From: Hymenopellis radicata
Taxonomy: Eukaryota; Basidiomycota; Agaricomycetes; Agaricales; Physalacriaceae
Reading direction: 5' to 3'
DNA length: 64,000 bases
NCBI GenBank assembly: GCA_015501595.1
Contig: JADNRX010000130.1
Coordinates: 62,001 to 126,000 of the forward strand
Each line of letters starts with the position of its first letter. Position 1 is the stretch's first letter. The translations under genes and the position numbers were made by a program. This document shows, in pieces, positions 33,394 through 43,910 of this stretch. The notes beneath the pieces were generated by a model. It ran no database searches, was not told the origin of the DNA, and saw only the letters and a program-made list of their open reading frames with translations.

Positions 33394-34930
33394 TTACAAC
33401 TTGTTTAGTCTCTTCCACATGTATGCAGCTAAGGAAATGTTGTACAGTGCGGTCAATCTTCTCTAACAACCCGTGTGTGCTTTGGCGGATGAGTATGTCT
33501 TCTCTACCACGGATGCTAGGAGAACATACCTTTGCACTATCAAAGGCATCCAATCCAGCCGCAACTCTGCTTCCCGCCACAATCCCACTCCAGTCTAGTG
33601 TATCAACCACCTCCTTGCCTTCTGACTTGAGTGACAGGTGCAAAGCGCGTGCGGTAATCAAGTGCTGATGAGCGATATCGATGCAGGGCATCGGCGCATT
33701 GTGTTGAGCTGTCAAGCGGCGGATATGTCTGGGAATCTGTGAGAAGATGATACAATCAGGTTCCTGGCAGGGACGTACGACGCGTCTTTGATTCCGCCAT
33801 CGATGGCAAATCCACTGCTGCCGTCAAAGTTGTCCTCGTACATTCGCTCGGAGTAGGCCAACGTCCCTGGAGCTGGAAAGATTTCTGACGGAGAGTTCAC
33901 TGTGTCGTGGCACTACTAAATAAGTAACTCACCTTGAACTAGGCGGCGAACGTTGTCGGCACCAATGCCCGACTTTTCTCCGAGTGTGTAGGCTTCGCCT
34001 AAAATCTCGAGAGAGCTGATGATCATGGAGTTACCAATAAGTTTACAAGTTGGCGCTAAAGAGGATGTCTAAGAACATGCAATGCTGATATCGGAGAGGC
34101 CGTACCTTTCTCTAGATTCTCTCCCAAGTCAATGACCTTGCGGCCGACTGCTGGGACGATGAGGTATGCTATTTCCTTCTTACTACGATAATCTCCGCTC
34201 ATCACTTGACTAGGTTAATACCAGCCAAATAGACAGCGCCTCGGCTTACTGATGACTAGTTGACCCTTCTTCGCCACAGCGGGTGGGCCGATGACAGGGC
34301 AAGTAATGAGACGAGCATGAGGTATCGCGGAAACGAGTTGGTCCAGTTCACCTACCAACGTGATTATAGAGGAAGAACTAAAAAAGAGCAAAGCCTTACC
34401 GGCGAGTGTGGGATATATCTGAATAGCTATTTAGGAAAATATTGGTTGAGTGCGACATGATCACTCACAGTACTGGTCTCGACGAATATTCTGTGTTTTG
34501 TGGAGGAAGAATCCTAGCGGACATCTGAGATAAGATGAACGATCGTACATCACTGCATGCATACCTTGAGAGCGCTAGTCATCTGTTCAAAGGCCCATTT
34601 CACGACCTCGTCTGTGGCCAGAGATGTGAAGATGATGTCGCATTCGAGAGCAATCTCGGCCAGACTATCAGCAACACGAATTTTGTCTTGTCCGAGTTGA
34701 TTGAACAGAGCCTTGGACTTGTCCTTGTTTCTGTTCCAGACGAGCAGAGGATGGACGGCATGGGAAGGATGTTTAGTATGCTTGTGAGCGGCCAGATTGT
34801 GGGCCATATGATAGCCCATAGCTCCAAGACCAACAAAGCCGATCTGACGAGGAAGGCCTGGTGAAGCCGGGCGTGAGTAAGGCAGTCCAGCTCCAGCAGG
34901 AAGGGCAGGGGATGCAAGATGGTCAGTCAT
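33394..34930 (-). CDS. 3-hydroxyisobutyrate dehydrogenase-like beta-hydroxyacid dehydrogenase
   Basis: The ATG at 34930 starts a protein with an NAD(P)-binding Rossmann motif RQIGFVGLGAMGYHMAHNLA (GxGxMG), then PLLVWNRNKDKSKALFNQL and CDIIFTSLATDEVV. Downstream exons give LDQLVSAIPHARLITCPVIG, AVAKKGQLVI, APTCKLIGNSMIISSLEILG (with the K-x-x-x-N catalytic region) and EAYTLGEKSGIGADNVRRLV. The last part is SGFAIDGGIKDASHIRRLTA and TLDWSGIVAGSRVAAGLDA. Members oxidise 3-hydroxyisobutyrate or related acids; the specific substrate is open. The last exon is uncertain. I used the intron 33529-33463, which gives a short final exon to 33394 and leaves only 18 bp to the convergent RidA gene. Confidence 0.82.
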
Positions 34931-35130
34931 GGTGATGGTAGATCGAGGACGCGTTTAGATCAGAGTGACTTGTCCGAAAAAGGCATCCACCACAGTTGCA
35001 CTGCAGCAACCTGCACAACGCCAGATTTATCCTTTTCCCTCCAGCTCCTGCCATTGCATGCTCTCTGCGCCGTCGTCACCCTCTCTTTGACGAACTCACC
35101 ACTGGCATTCCTTGACCGAGACAGGGGACC

Positions 35131-38100
35131 ATGGCGCAGGCATTTGGGCAGCCCAACAAGGGCACACTCGTTCCAGGACAGATGATTACAGTCAACAAGT
35201 ACACCGTCCAGGTCGACCGATATCTTTCACAAGGTCAAACTTGCAACGTTCATTAACGTCGGACTTGTCCTCAACCTCATCTAGGTGGCTTCGCCCATGT
35301 CTATCTCGTTCGAACAGCGACGCCCGTGTACAACACGACATATCATGTCTTGAAACGCATGGCTGTCCCGGACGAAAAGATGCTCACAGAGGTCAAGCAG
35401 GAGGTGGATGTCATGGTGCGCCCGTCTGCCGTAATATTTTGCAGAGATTGGTAGCTTGACAACAGTTCAGAGACTTCTCAAAGGGCATCCCAACATCGTC
35501 CATCTCATCGATGCGGCGTCGCACAGGCTCCCTGATGGCAGCTACGAGGTTTTCATTCTTATGGAATTCTGTCCAGGTCAGCTAACAATAATTGAGGCGC
35601 TTCCGACTAACGACCCTATGCAGGCGGCGGAATCATTGACATGATGAACCGCCGACTGCGTGAGCGGCTGACCGAGTCGGAGATCCTTACCATCTTTGTC
35701 GACGTCTGCGAAGGTGTCGCACATATGCACAATGCTCGCCCAGCTCTCCTTCATCGCGACTTGAAGGTTGAAAACATCCTCCAATCCTCCCCTACGTCAT
35801 ACAAACTTTGTGATTTTGGTTCATCCGCACGACCATCAAAAGTGCCCAACAACGCCGATGAAATTCGCGCTCTCGAGATGGACCTCAACCGACATACCAC
35901 GCTGCAATATAGGGCCCCTGAAATGGTCGACCTATACCTCCGCCGACCCGTAGATGAGAAGAGCGACGTATGGGCCCTCGGTGTCTTGCTATACAAACTT
36001 TGCTACTACACTACGCCTTTCGAGGAACACGGTCCCTTGGCGATCCTTAATGTTATGTACAAGATCCCCCCATATCCTGTCTACTCGCCTCAAATGAACG
36101 CCCTCATCGGTGGGTATCTATTACACGTTTGCGATCATTCTACTGACTCATCTTCCTCCAGGATCTATGCTTAGGGAACATGGCATGCATCGACCATCTG
36201 TCTTCGAGCTACTTGACACGGTTCATCGAATGCGAGGATCAAAATCGCAATTCCATTATAGTCCTCGTGTCGCTCCGCCTCTCTCCCCGTCCAAGGTCAA
36301 ACCGGCAGCTTCTCCCAATGCTTTGGATAGCACGATTTCCTATCGTGCTGCTCCCCAAGTCGCGATGACCGCCAAAATGACCATCACTCCGTCCATATCT
36401 CCGTCAAAGAATGCAGGAGTGCAGGCGCGCGATAAAGTTTTAGAGGCAATAGCACCCATGAGGCGAGGCCGTCCGGCAAGAACGTCTGAGGATTCTAATT
36501 CTACCTCAACTAGTACGTCCAAGGATCAGTGGTTGAACGACAACTTTGCAGCAGAAGAAGATGACGCTTGGAAGTCAGCGATGAAGACAGCCTCTTCGTC
36601 TAAGCCGACTGCCAACAAGGATGATGCGTGGTCTGTCCCGTCACAGACAGCGAAGGCTCCTGCGGCTTCCCAGGGCTTTGGGGATGATTTCTCCAAGACC
36701 CAATGGGACGGGAAGATACGAACCACCGATGTTCCCTCTTCGCCCCCAGTCTCCAAGTCCACGACAGCCAAACCTCCTTCCCTCGGTGCCAGTGCAACTT
36801 TGGGTTATTCCAGTGCAAAGTCAAACTCCAAGAAGGATCGGGATGCCTTTGAGGGGCTCGGGTTGGCGGTTTCCGGCAATAAACCAGCACCCACTCTGGG
36901 CGAGGCGCGCAAGCTGAGAACGGGTTTAGCAACTATGACTACACCATTCTACAACAGCAGCGTTGGCGGATATGCTGGCTCTAGCGGCAAACCATATCCC
37001 CAGCCAATGCGGCCATCCCCATCACCCCAACCGCACTTACAGCCTCCTCAGACTTCAGCGTTGAAACCGAGCAGCTCCGGGTCATCGTGGCAGGCACTGC
37101 GACCTCCTTCTCGTCCCGCATCTTCACAGCATGCTGAAGGTGCAACGCCAGAATCGAGGTTCCCTTCGTTGGAAGAATTAGATGCTCAGTTTACCAAGTC
37201 CACGCCCGATATCGGGAAACTGTCGAGCTCACCTGGGCGTAGCGACCCGCATTCACGGGTGCATGAATCCTCGTCCACTGGGTTGGCGCGCAGAGTTTCA
37301 TCGAGAATGGTTCCTCCCAGCGCTTCTCGTGGCCAAGATGGCGTTCGTTCCGAACAGGTGACGGGATATGCCATGAGAGAACCTCGCAAGGAGCCGCCGG
37401 CTGATTACGAGGTCTACGAGTCGAAAAGGCATGCTGAAAGGACAAACGGGGCACCTCCGTCGTCGCCAGAGTCGTCTTTCCAGCGGTCGACGGTGGTTCG
37501 AAAGCAGCGCTCAGCCGAAATTAGACCCAAAGTCAAAGAAACTCTGACATCGTCGACGCCGTCACGCCCGGCAGCAACACCTTCTGGGGCTTCCTCTAGC
37601 ACGAAGACACCTCGTCTCCCACCTAGGCCTTCTCCTTCGAACAAAGATTGGCTCACAGGCGACGATGACGAAATTGAGAAGATTCCGTCTCATTATACCA
37701 CCCCGGCGCGCCCTTCGGATGCACCACAACCTGTCCTTCGGCAGTCACCTACGAAGCGTGCTTCATTCATTGAAAAGAGCTCAATATCCATACCCGAGGC
37801 ATCTGTTGCCCAGCATGACCATGCACCTCTTCCCCCACCCTCACCATTATCAACTGCCCCAAGCGAGAACACCGAAATGATCAACCGGGCGAATCGCGTG
37901 TTTCCTCCACTTGAAATCAATACAGACCGTAACGCTCCTCCCCTCCGCAGTCCCGGTCTTACTGACAACTGGAGCCCTGTTGCTGCCAAGATGCCTCAAA
38001 CTAAGGATCTGGAGTCTTCATCAAGTGCTGATGAAGGTCCGGAAGACGTTGATCCACGTTATGCATCTCCACAGCCCAAACCCGCGGCGCGGAGGACTCG

Positions 38101-39034
38101 GAAGGGTCGACAGAGTTCCGTGCATGATTTGGTCGATTTGTGGGGAGGAGGAACATCGACGACTACGGCCAAAGAGAAGGAGAAGGAGTCCACGAGATCT
38201 ACTATTACGCCGATAACGCCCAAGACGTCTACCACGAAGGCTCAGCGTAGGACAACGATGATGGCAGGCTCGACGCCAACCGAGTCCAAATATGACCGAC
38301 CTCCTTCGTCGTCTTCGGCGTCAATGTTGTCTAATGATCCTGGTCGTACTCCTCAACCCATGAAGTCAAGGACGGCTTCCGGACGGCACGAAAAGCAGCC
38401 ATCATCGCCCATATCCCCTCGTGGCCGTCCTCAGTCCATGTTCATCTTCCCCAGTTCAGAGTCCCCGGCGCCTTCGTCGGCGGCTTCATCGGCTTTGTCT
38501 GCCCCAGACGAGCCGAAACCTAGAACAGCACGGCGGACGTCTATCAACGATATGGTACAGAAGTTCGAGGCCATCGATGCAAGCGCGCGAGTTTTCGGCT
38601 CCAAGGCGACCAGCCTCAAGTCGCCCACGGAGAATGGACGTCTACCATCGATACCCACAGGCGGCGCCCGACCTGAGCATACTGTGCCCACGAAGGCTAC
38701 GCTGCCCGTTCCAGAAGAGCCTGTAGCCAGTCAAGCGGCTCCCGTCACTCGGACGTCGCCGAGACCCATCTCACCGCTGGGTCATAAGGAGATCGTACCT
38801 CCGCCTAGGACTTCATCGATAAAGCCAGCGGCTGCTCGGAAGCAGACTGTTGATGACAGGCAGGGAGAAGTTCGTTCTCCCTCTCCAGATAAACCGTACC
38901 AAGGCGTCGGTAAACTCATTGACCAGTGGCAGCGCAAGGCTGCGGAGCCCGACGTACGAGCGCCGACCCCGAAGAGAGGCGGATTGGTGGCCAAGCGGGC
39001 TGGATTAATTAGCGGTGGCGCCGGAAGAGGATAA
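35131..39034 (+). CDS. Ark1/Prk1/AAK1 (NAK family) serine/threonine kinase with long disordered C-terminus
   Basis: The start is ATG 35131. The kinase domain spans five exons: GGFAHVYLV (glycine-loop variant typical of NAK kinases), YHVLKRMAV (catalytic Lys), LLKGHPNIVHLIDA, VFILMEFCPGGGIIDMMNRR, ALLHRDLKVENIL, YKLCDFGSS, TTLQYRAPEMVDLY, DEKSDVWALGVLLYKL and YYTTPFEE. The final long exon (from about 36,163) is Ser/Pro-rich with several short conserved-looking helices (VHDLVDLWGGG, INDMVQKFEAID, YQGVGKLIDQWQRK), ending RAGLISGGAGRG. NAK kinases phosphorylate endocytic adaptors and Pan1-type scaffolds and control actin patches and clathrin uncoating. The splice junctions I checked are in phase and the frame is open throughout. 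Confidence 0.92.
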
Positions 39035-39185
39035 CTTACAATATTACACACCCATTATTTGGACTCTGTTTTGACGACGACTAATTATATCTCGATATAC
39101 ATTTGCATTGTCGATTTGCATACAGCCAGTTGTGTAACACGAAGCAAGATAACAATAAGTAAGATGACAAGGAGAGAGAGTACGG

Positions 39186-40159
39186 TTAGGCGTCTGAATC
39201 CGAATCAGAGGCAGCTTCATACGAGGACTGCCGTAGGGCACCACGTCGTGTGTGGCCCATTAATGCTCGGGCGCCTTCTTTTCCTTTGCCGACCTCCCAT
39301 GCGGCAGCTTCCTTGGCGTAGGTCTGCCCTTGGACGCGGTCGGTATTGCCGCCGAGGCCCATTTGGTACGCTGCGGCGTCGGCGCGCGCGAGATTCGAGT
39401 TGTTGGGGTGGATGAATATGTGGTCGGGTTTTGATCTGGACCGGGGCCGTGTCGAAACCTGTGGTGTCTCGGTGGACGACTGGGAGAGCAAGGGCTGCTC
39501 CAGACCGTAAGATCTGTGGTGCGGTGAGTGGTGGCGCGCGGAGGAGGGAATGGAGGAGAGCGCGTACTCCGAGTCTTTCTCGAGCGATTGGTAGTTGGGA
39601 GGATGTTGGTATTCGATGATGAATTGCGTGAAGGCTAGTGTCGTGACCTTGGAATGGAGATGGTGAGAATGGAATGGTGAAGGGGGGGGATGAATGGAAT
39701 CGGCTCACAGCGATTAGTATCAGCCTTTCAATAGTACATTAGAGGAACGTCTGCCATGAAATAAAGGGATAACTCACCCGACATGGAACGACATCGCAAT
39801 GAGCATGTACAATCTGAATTGCTGGATGAGCGAAACACAGGGAAACGGGAGCGAAAAGGACATACAGCCGCAGGAGGGTCACGACCCAGTACAACGACGC
39901 CCGCCAGAGCGCATACTGCCAGCGGCCGTGCCCGACGAAATGAGGACACCAGCCGTTATCCGACGCGAAAGAAACCAGCCTGACAGAATCCGTCAGCTGT
40001 CACTGTGCGCAGGATCTGCGCTTCCTACCTTTCCGTCAGACATACCCCCACAGACAACAGCGCACCCGCTAAAAAGCTCGGAAAAGAGTTAAGATTGAGG
40101 GCTGGAAAGAGAACGTGGGCGCCGCTGAAAGACCAGTGCAAGTAGTCCTGCCAGTCCAT
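39186..40159 (-). CDS. Ctr-family copper transporter (Ctr2-like)
   Basis: The ATG at 40159 starts MDWQDYLHWSFSGAHVLF. An intron (GTAGGA...CTGTCAG) leads to GRWQYALWRASLYWVVTLLR, then YMLIAMSFHVGLILIAVTTL and AFTQFIIEYQ. MLIAM is the MxxxM copper-coordinating motif of Ctr TM2, followed by the SFHVG region that links to TM3. The soluble C-terminus (QPLLSQSSTETPQVSTRPRS) ends SYEAASDSDSDA at 39186. All four introns join in phase. The protein lacks the extracellular Met/His clusters of high-affinity plasma-membrane Ctr1, so a vacuolar or low-affinity Ctr2 role is more likely. The TM3 GxxxG motif is not obvious. Confidence 0.72.
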
Positions 40160-40449
40160 CGTTGAAGGTCAGTGAAGTCAAGTTCGTTTGTTGACTTGGC
40201 GAGGTGATAAAAAGAAGGAAAATGTCAAGGTTTCTACCGCGACAGAAATTGACGGTGAATCATGAGTGGAGGTGGGTAGAAAGGCAGTGGTAAAGACCCC
40301 GATCTATCATTGCCATTTCTATGACGATGCCAGGGCAAAATGGGTTAATTCGTCGTCCACCTCCGTTCCATGAGCTCCGAGCTAATAGTAAGATACACAC
40401 ATGCTAGTACTACACAAGAAAATGCTACAAATAATTAGATACTGGACAT

Positions 40450-42537
40450 CTACAATGCGGGCTCGGTGGCAGCAGGACCGAGCTGCTGTCGTGTTGCCAA
40501 AGCCTTCTCCTCCCTCCACTCGCAATCGTTCTTATACTCGCAAGAACTGAATTTACCAAAGTCAATTGGGGTGGACGATTCGAATAGTAATATCCTTACT
40601 TGCATCGCCGGGCGTGTTCTATCGAAACGCCCTCAGCAGGACGTCTGCCGTGCCACCATTCCAGTATGCTACGCAGGTAGCTGTCGAGGAATGCAGGGTC
40701 ATGCTCAAACTCCTTCGTTCCGATAATTCTGAAGGGATCCACTTTCCGCGAAGGCAGTGGTGTTGATGTATCAACAGATACACCGAGCAAATTTGTAGGA
40801 AGCGGCGATGCATCTGCACCTACAAGCCGGTCAGAATATGTATGAGTAAAAAGCGTTGCAACTTGCTAGCGTGATAGTTCCTGTCGGAAAGCAGCTTATT
40901 CCAGTGCTCCAATAATGACAGTTGTTGAGCCACGACAATGTCGTCTGCGTCGGGAGGTAGTACCTCGCCCGGTTTGGGCTTCCGGCGACGATATACGAGC
41001 TGTAATGACTTTTCTAAACTAGAGATGTCCAGCTCTGGGATCCTTTCGGTCCATAAGCGTGTCAAGTCATCGAGACATGTAAACTGCACTTCTCCAAGTA
41101 CACCGCGCACATCCTGGATGAACTTGTCGGAGAAAGTCCAGTTTGGGTCGACATCGACCGCCCTCCAGAATTTGACGAAGTCATAGGGATGCTTCGTATC
41201 CAGAAGGGAGGACAGAAGGTGGTGGTACGTCATAAGCTGGAGACGAGATTGCAAAGTATCCTCGTCGGGGGGTAGAGGAGTCCGTTTTACGAGACTTGGT
41301 GTCAATGAGCCTCAGCGTGTGCATCGGTTTGGAACGTCGCGCGACAGACGTAGGAGAACAGTCAACGGGTGGATCTGGTATCTTGGTCGCATAATCAGTG
41401 ATTCGCGATTGATTATTCTCAGTGATATTATCGCGACTTCTTTTCGGCTTCCGGGGAGAGAGAGACGGATCCCGAGGGCGTTTGGTCTTCTCTGGTATCT
41501 TCTCTCTGACAATTTCATCCTATATAGACACATAAGACCTTGCCGCCACAATTATCGGAGTCTTACTATTATCCCTGTTACTATGTCCCCTCTAATGAGA
41601 CCGAACACAGGTACTTCGCGCTGTGAAGAAAGGTATGAGCGACATCTAGAGTGGTGAAATGTTGACATACGGCCTGTCCTTCTGCGATGACTGATTGCAT
41701 AGCGGACAACATGTTCACCAATCTAAAGTGACAATGAGGGATAACGTCTAGGTTGAGACAAGAGCCATACCGAAGACCCCACCGGTCTTCTTCAGTTGTG
41801 ACGGCAACTGGAACAGCAACAGGTTTGAGCTGTTTTTCCAGCTTCTTGTGAAGTGCCTACGTGGGCATGAGCGTCGCCCTAGAGAATGCGGCGTCATGCT
41901 TACAGCTCCACCCTTCAAGGTTTTATCATTGGCGACGGCAACCTCTTTCTCCGCGACAATCGTCTTCCCAAGACGCGAGACAAAAGATTTCGGGCGATGC
42001 TCTAACGTTTTTGTGCGCTTGCCATACAGTCCATATTCGAATTGCAGCTCGCACCTTATACGAGACGAATTCAGACTGTGTTGTGACGCGACAATGGACT
42101 TCGTACCAAGCTGGAGACACCAAGTCGGTTACTGAAAGCCGCTTGGACTTGCGAAACCGCTGAAACGGACTCCGTTCTGGTATTGGTAAGTCGTCCAAGT
42201 CGTAGGTGATTTGAACCTCCGGAGCTGCTAGATCAGCTTTAGACGACGAGGAAGCAATCGCGGCGGCATCCAGAATCTCGAAGTCCTGCTCTGTGAGGGC
42301 GCCAAAGCCACCGTCGGAAAACTCATCCGTGGTACACGACGAGGCGCGTACCAGAGGCTTCTTCGGAGACGATATCGCATCCAGCTTGTCGAAGTCTTCT
42401 TCTGTGAGCCCAGCAAACTCTCCTTCGGAGTATTCATCCGTGTCATTGCCCGATTGTGGCATTTTCGCGACTGTAGAGTATGTTGCCAATGAAAAGGATT
42501 TGTGCAAGAGACCCAGAGGACGTAGAATTCTGAGCAT
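40450..42537 (-). CDS. EXO5: EXO5/DEM1 family 4Fe-4S single-strand DNA exonuclease
   Basis: From ATG 42537 (MLRILRPLGLLHKSFS) or, without a presequence, the in-frame ATG 42465 (MPQSGNDTDEYSEGE). An acidic linker with two repeats (FAGLTEEDFDKLDAI and FGALTEQDFEILDAA) precedes RLSVTDLVSPAW. A short intron (GTACGA...GTATAAG) joins to CELQFEYGLYGKRTK, supplying the first cluster Cys. The RecB-like nuclease core contains LRLIDTKSRKT (catalytic D..K) and HPYDFVKFWRAVDVDPNW. The last exon gives ARRCNSCEYKNDCEWREEK, the three remaining Fe-S cysteines, and the stop at 40450. All four cluster cysteines are therefore present, but only when the two introns are removed. EXO5 acts in mitochondrial and nuclear DNA repair; the alternative starts suggest dual targeting. 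Confidence 0.9.
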
Positions 42538-43910
42538 TCGCAGGTAAATTGCAGATGGGCAGGCCTCACGGGTTGGGCGTGAGCGCGATGATGACGGTTC
42601 CGTTGACAAAACAAAACGATCACGTGGACATGATCGAGTTTTGATGTCATTGTCGACTCGTGTCTTGGAACGCCTTGATGTTGTTCTGTCTCCCTTTCAA
42701 ACATAACAACCACTACGATCCTGTCCAAGTCTGACGAATGATCACTTAAAAGTATCTTCGGTCAACATGACTGGGAAGCCCCCAAACCGTCGGTGATGCA
42801 ACGTGTCTAAACGGCCTTCAACAGGAACGCTCGAACTAGCCACCCACGAAATTCGTGAACGCCCAGGAATAAAGCCTGTGTACGCCACATGGGTTATTTG
42901 GTACGACTACCTCTTCGAACTGTCTTCCTCGTCAGCTTTTGACCTGAATTTGTGACTCGAAGGCCATCACTTTCGGTCGACGTCAAGAGTTCACTGCGTC
43001 AACGGAAGGTTGCAAGGAGCTTCTCGAGACCTCTATACAAAGCTGGTCGCATAGTTTCTAGACTGACGTTTTGGACATCGTCACAAAACAACGCTAAACA
43101 GTTTCCGGTACGCGGCGCCTTAGAGGTCGCCGGGTGGAAGGTCAGTTCCAAAAGTCGGACATTTTGGGCCCCAATAAGAATTCCCTGCGCGAAAAATCAT
43201 ACGAAACTGGCCGACGATTACCGGAAAGAAAGCGCCCAAAACAGGCGATTTTGGATCGAACCTCTTAGACCGTTAGACGCTCAACGACGACGACAGGCAT
43301 ATTCGTAATACCCAAGGACATGCGAGGCGAATTACCGTGAAACTCCTGGTGGCCCTTTACCCATCGGCTGCCGCACTTAAGTAGAGCTTCTCAGCCATCT
43401 GCACCTCGAGCCCGAAATGATGGTACGCAGTGCGCTACGTCGTCGTCCGCATGCGCATCACGCCACGCGCTGAAACTCAAACTCGGTTTCAAGTGGAATT
43501 TGAACTCAGAAATGTTTTCCGCAGCTGCTTGCTGGTCTTTTACTTTCAGTTGACAGAAAAACAGACCGAAAGGGTACGTGTTCCGATTCCGGAGAGGGAA
43601 ACAAGCCTCAATCTGCAAGCAGTGTAAGTCTACGGCTTTTCTCAGTCTACCTTAGCACAGAATGATATTCCATTTAGGATTTCATGCTCGCAGTCCCGCA
43701 GACTTATGCCCCTCGAAAGTCCTAGGACTGTCCTTGGCCTCAATTCCGACTGTAGGATCTGGCCGGTACCCGATAAATTTATCAGATAAAAGATAAACCG
43801 GACGCAAATGATCGGATCACGATTAGGCACAAACTTTTACAGCCATCGTCCACCTTTAAATTGAGCATCATGCGAACAGAGAGTATTAGCCTCCATTGCT
43901 CCCCGACGAA
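42538..43910. other. Divergent intergenic region of about 1.4 kb between EXO5 and the siderophore transporter
   Basis: No supported gene lies here. The 117-codon open frame at 42,952-43,308 lacks an ATG start (ACT at its first listed codon) and any domain. The end nearest the transporter carries the GATA-site cluster described separately. Confidence 0.5.
43771..43797 (+). promoter_or_regulatory. Cluster of four GATA sites incl. ATCAGATAA, likely iron-responsive operator of the SIT gene
   Basis: Four GATAA core motifs lie within 27 bases: GATAA at 43772, TTATC at 43779 (reverse), GATAA at 43785 and GATAA at 43792. The segment 43781-43789 is ATCAGATAA, an exact match to ATCWGATAA, the element bound by iron-sensing fungal GATA repressors (Urbs1, SreA, Sre1 class). 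The cluster is about 115-140 bp upstream of the transporter ATG at 43911. Repression in iron-replete cells is inferred from the family; the site itself is seen directly. Confidence 0.65.

Noticed and set aside
31742..39034. Monooxygenase, HIT, RidA, dehydrogenase and kinase run considered as a metabolic gene cluster
   Set aside because: There is no backbone synthase, transporter or pathway-specific regulator, and several members are general housekeeping enzymes.
42952..43308. A 118-codon plus-strand open frame upstream of the siderophore transporter
   Set aside because: It begins at ACT rather than ATG, has a random basic composition and no recognisable motif; it is more likely promoter DNA.
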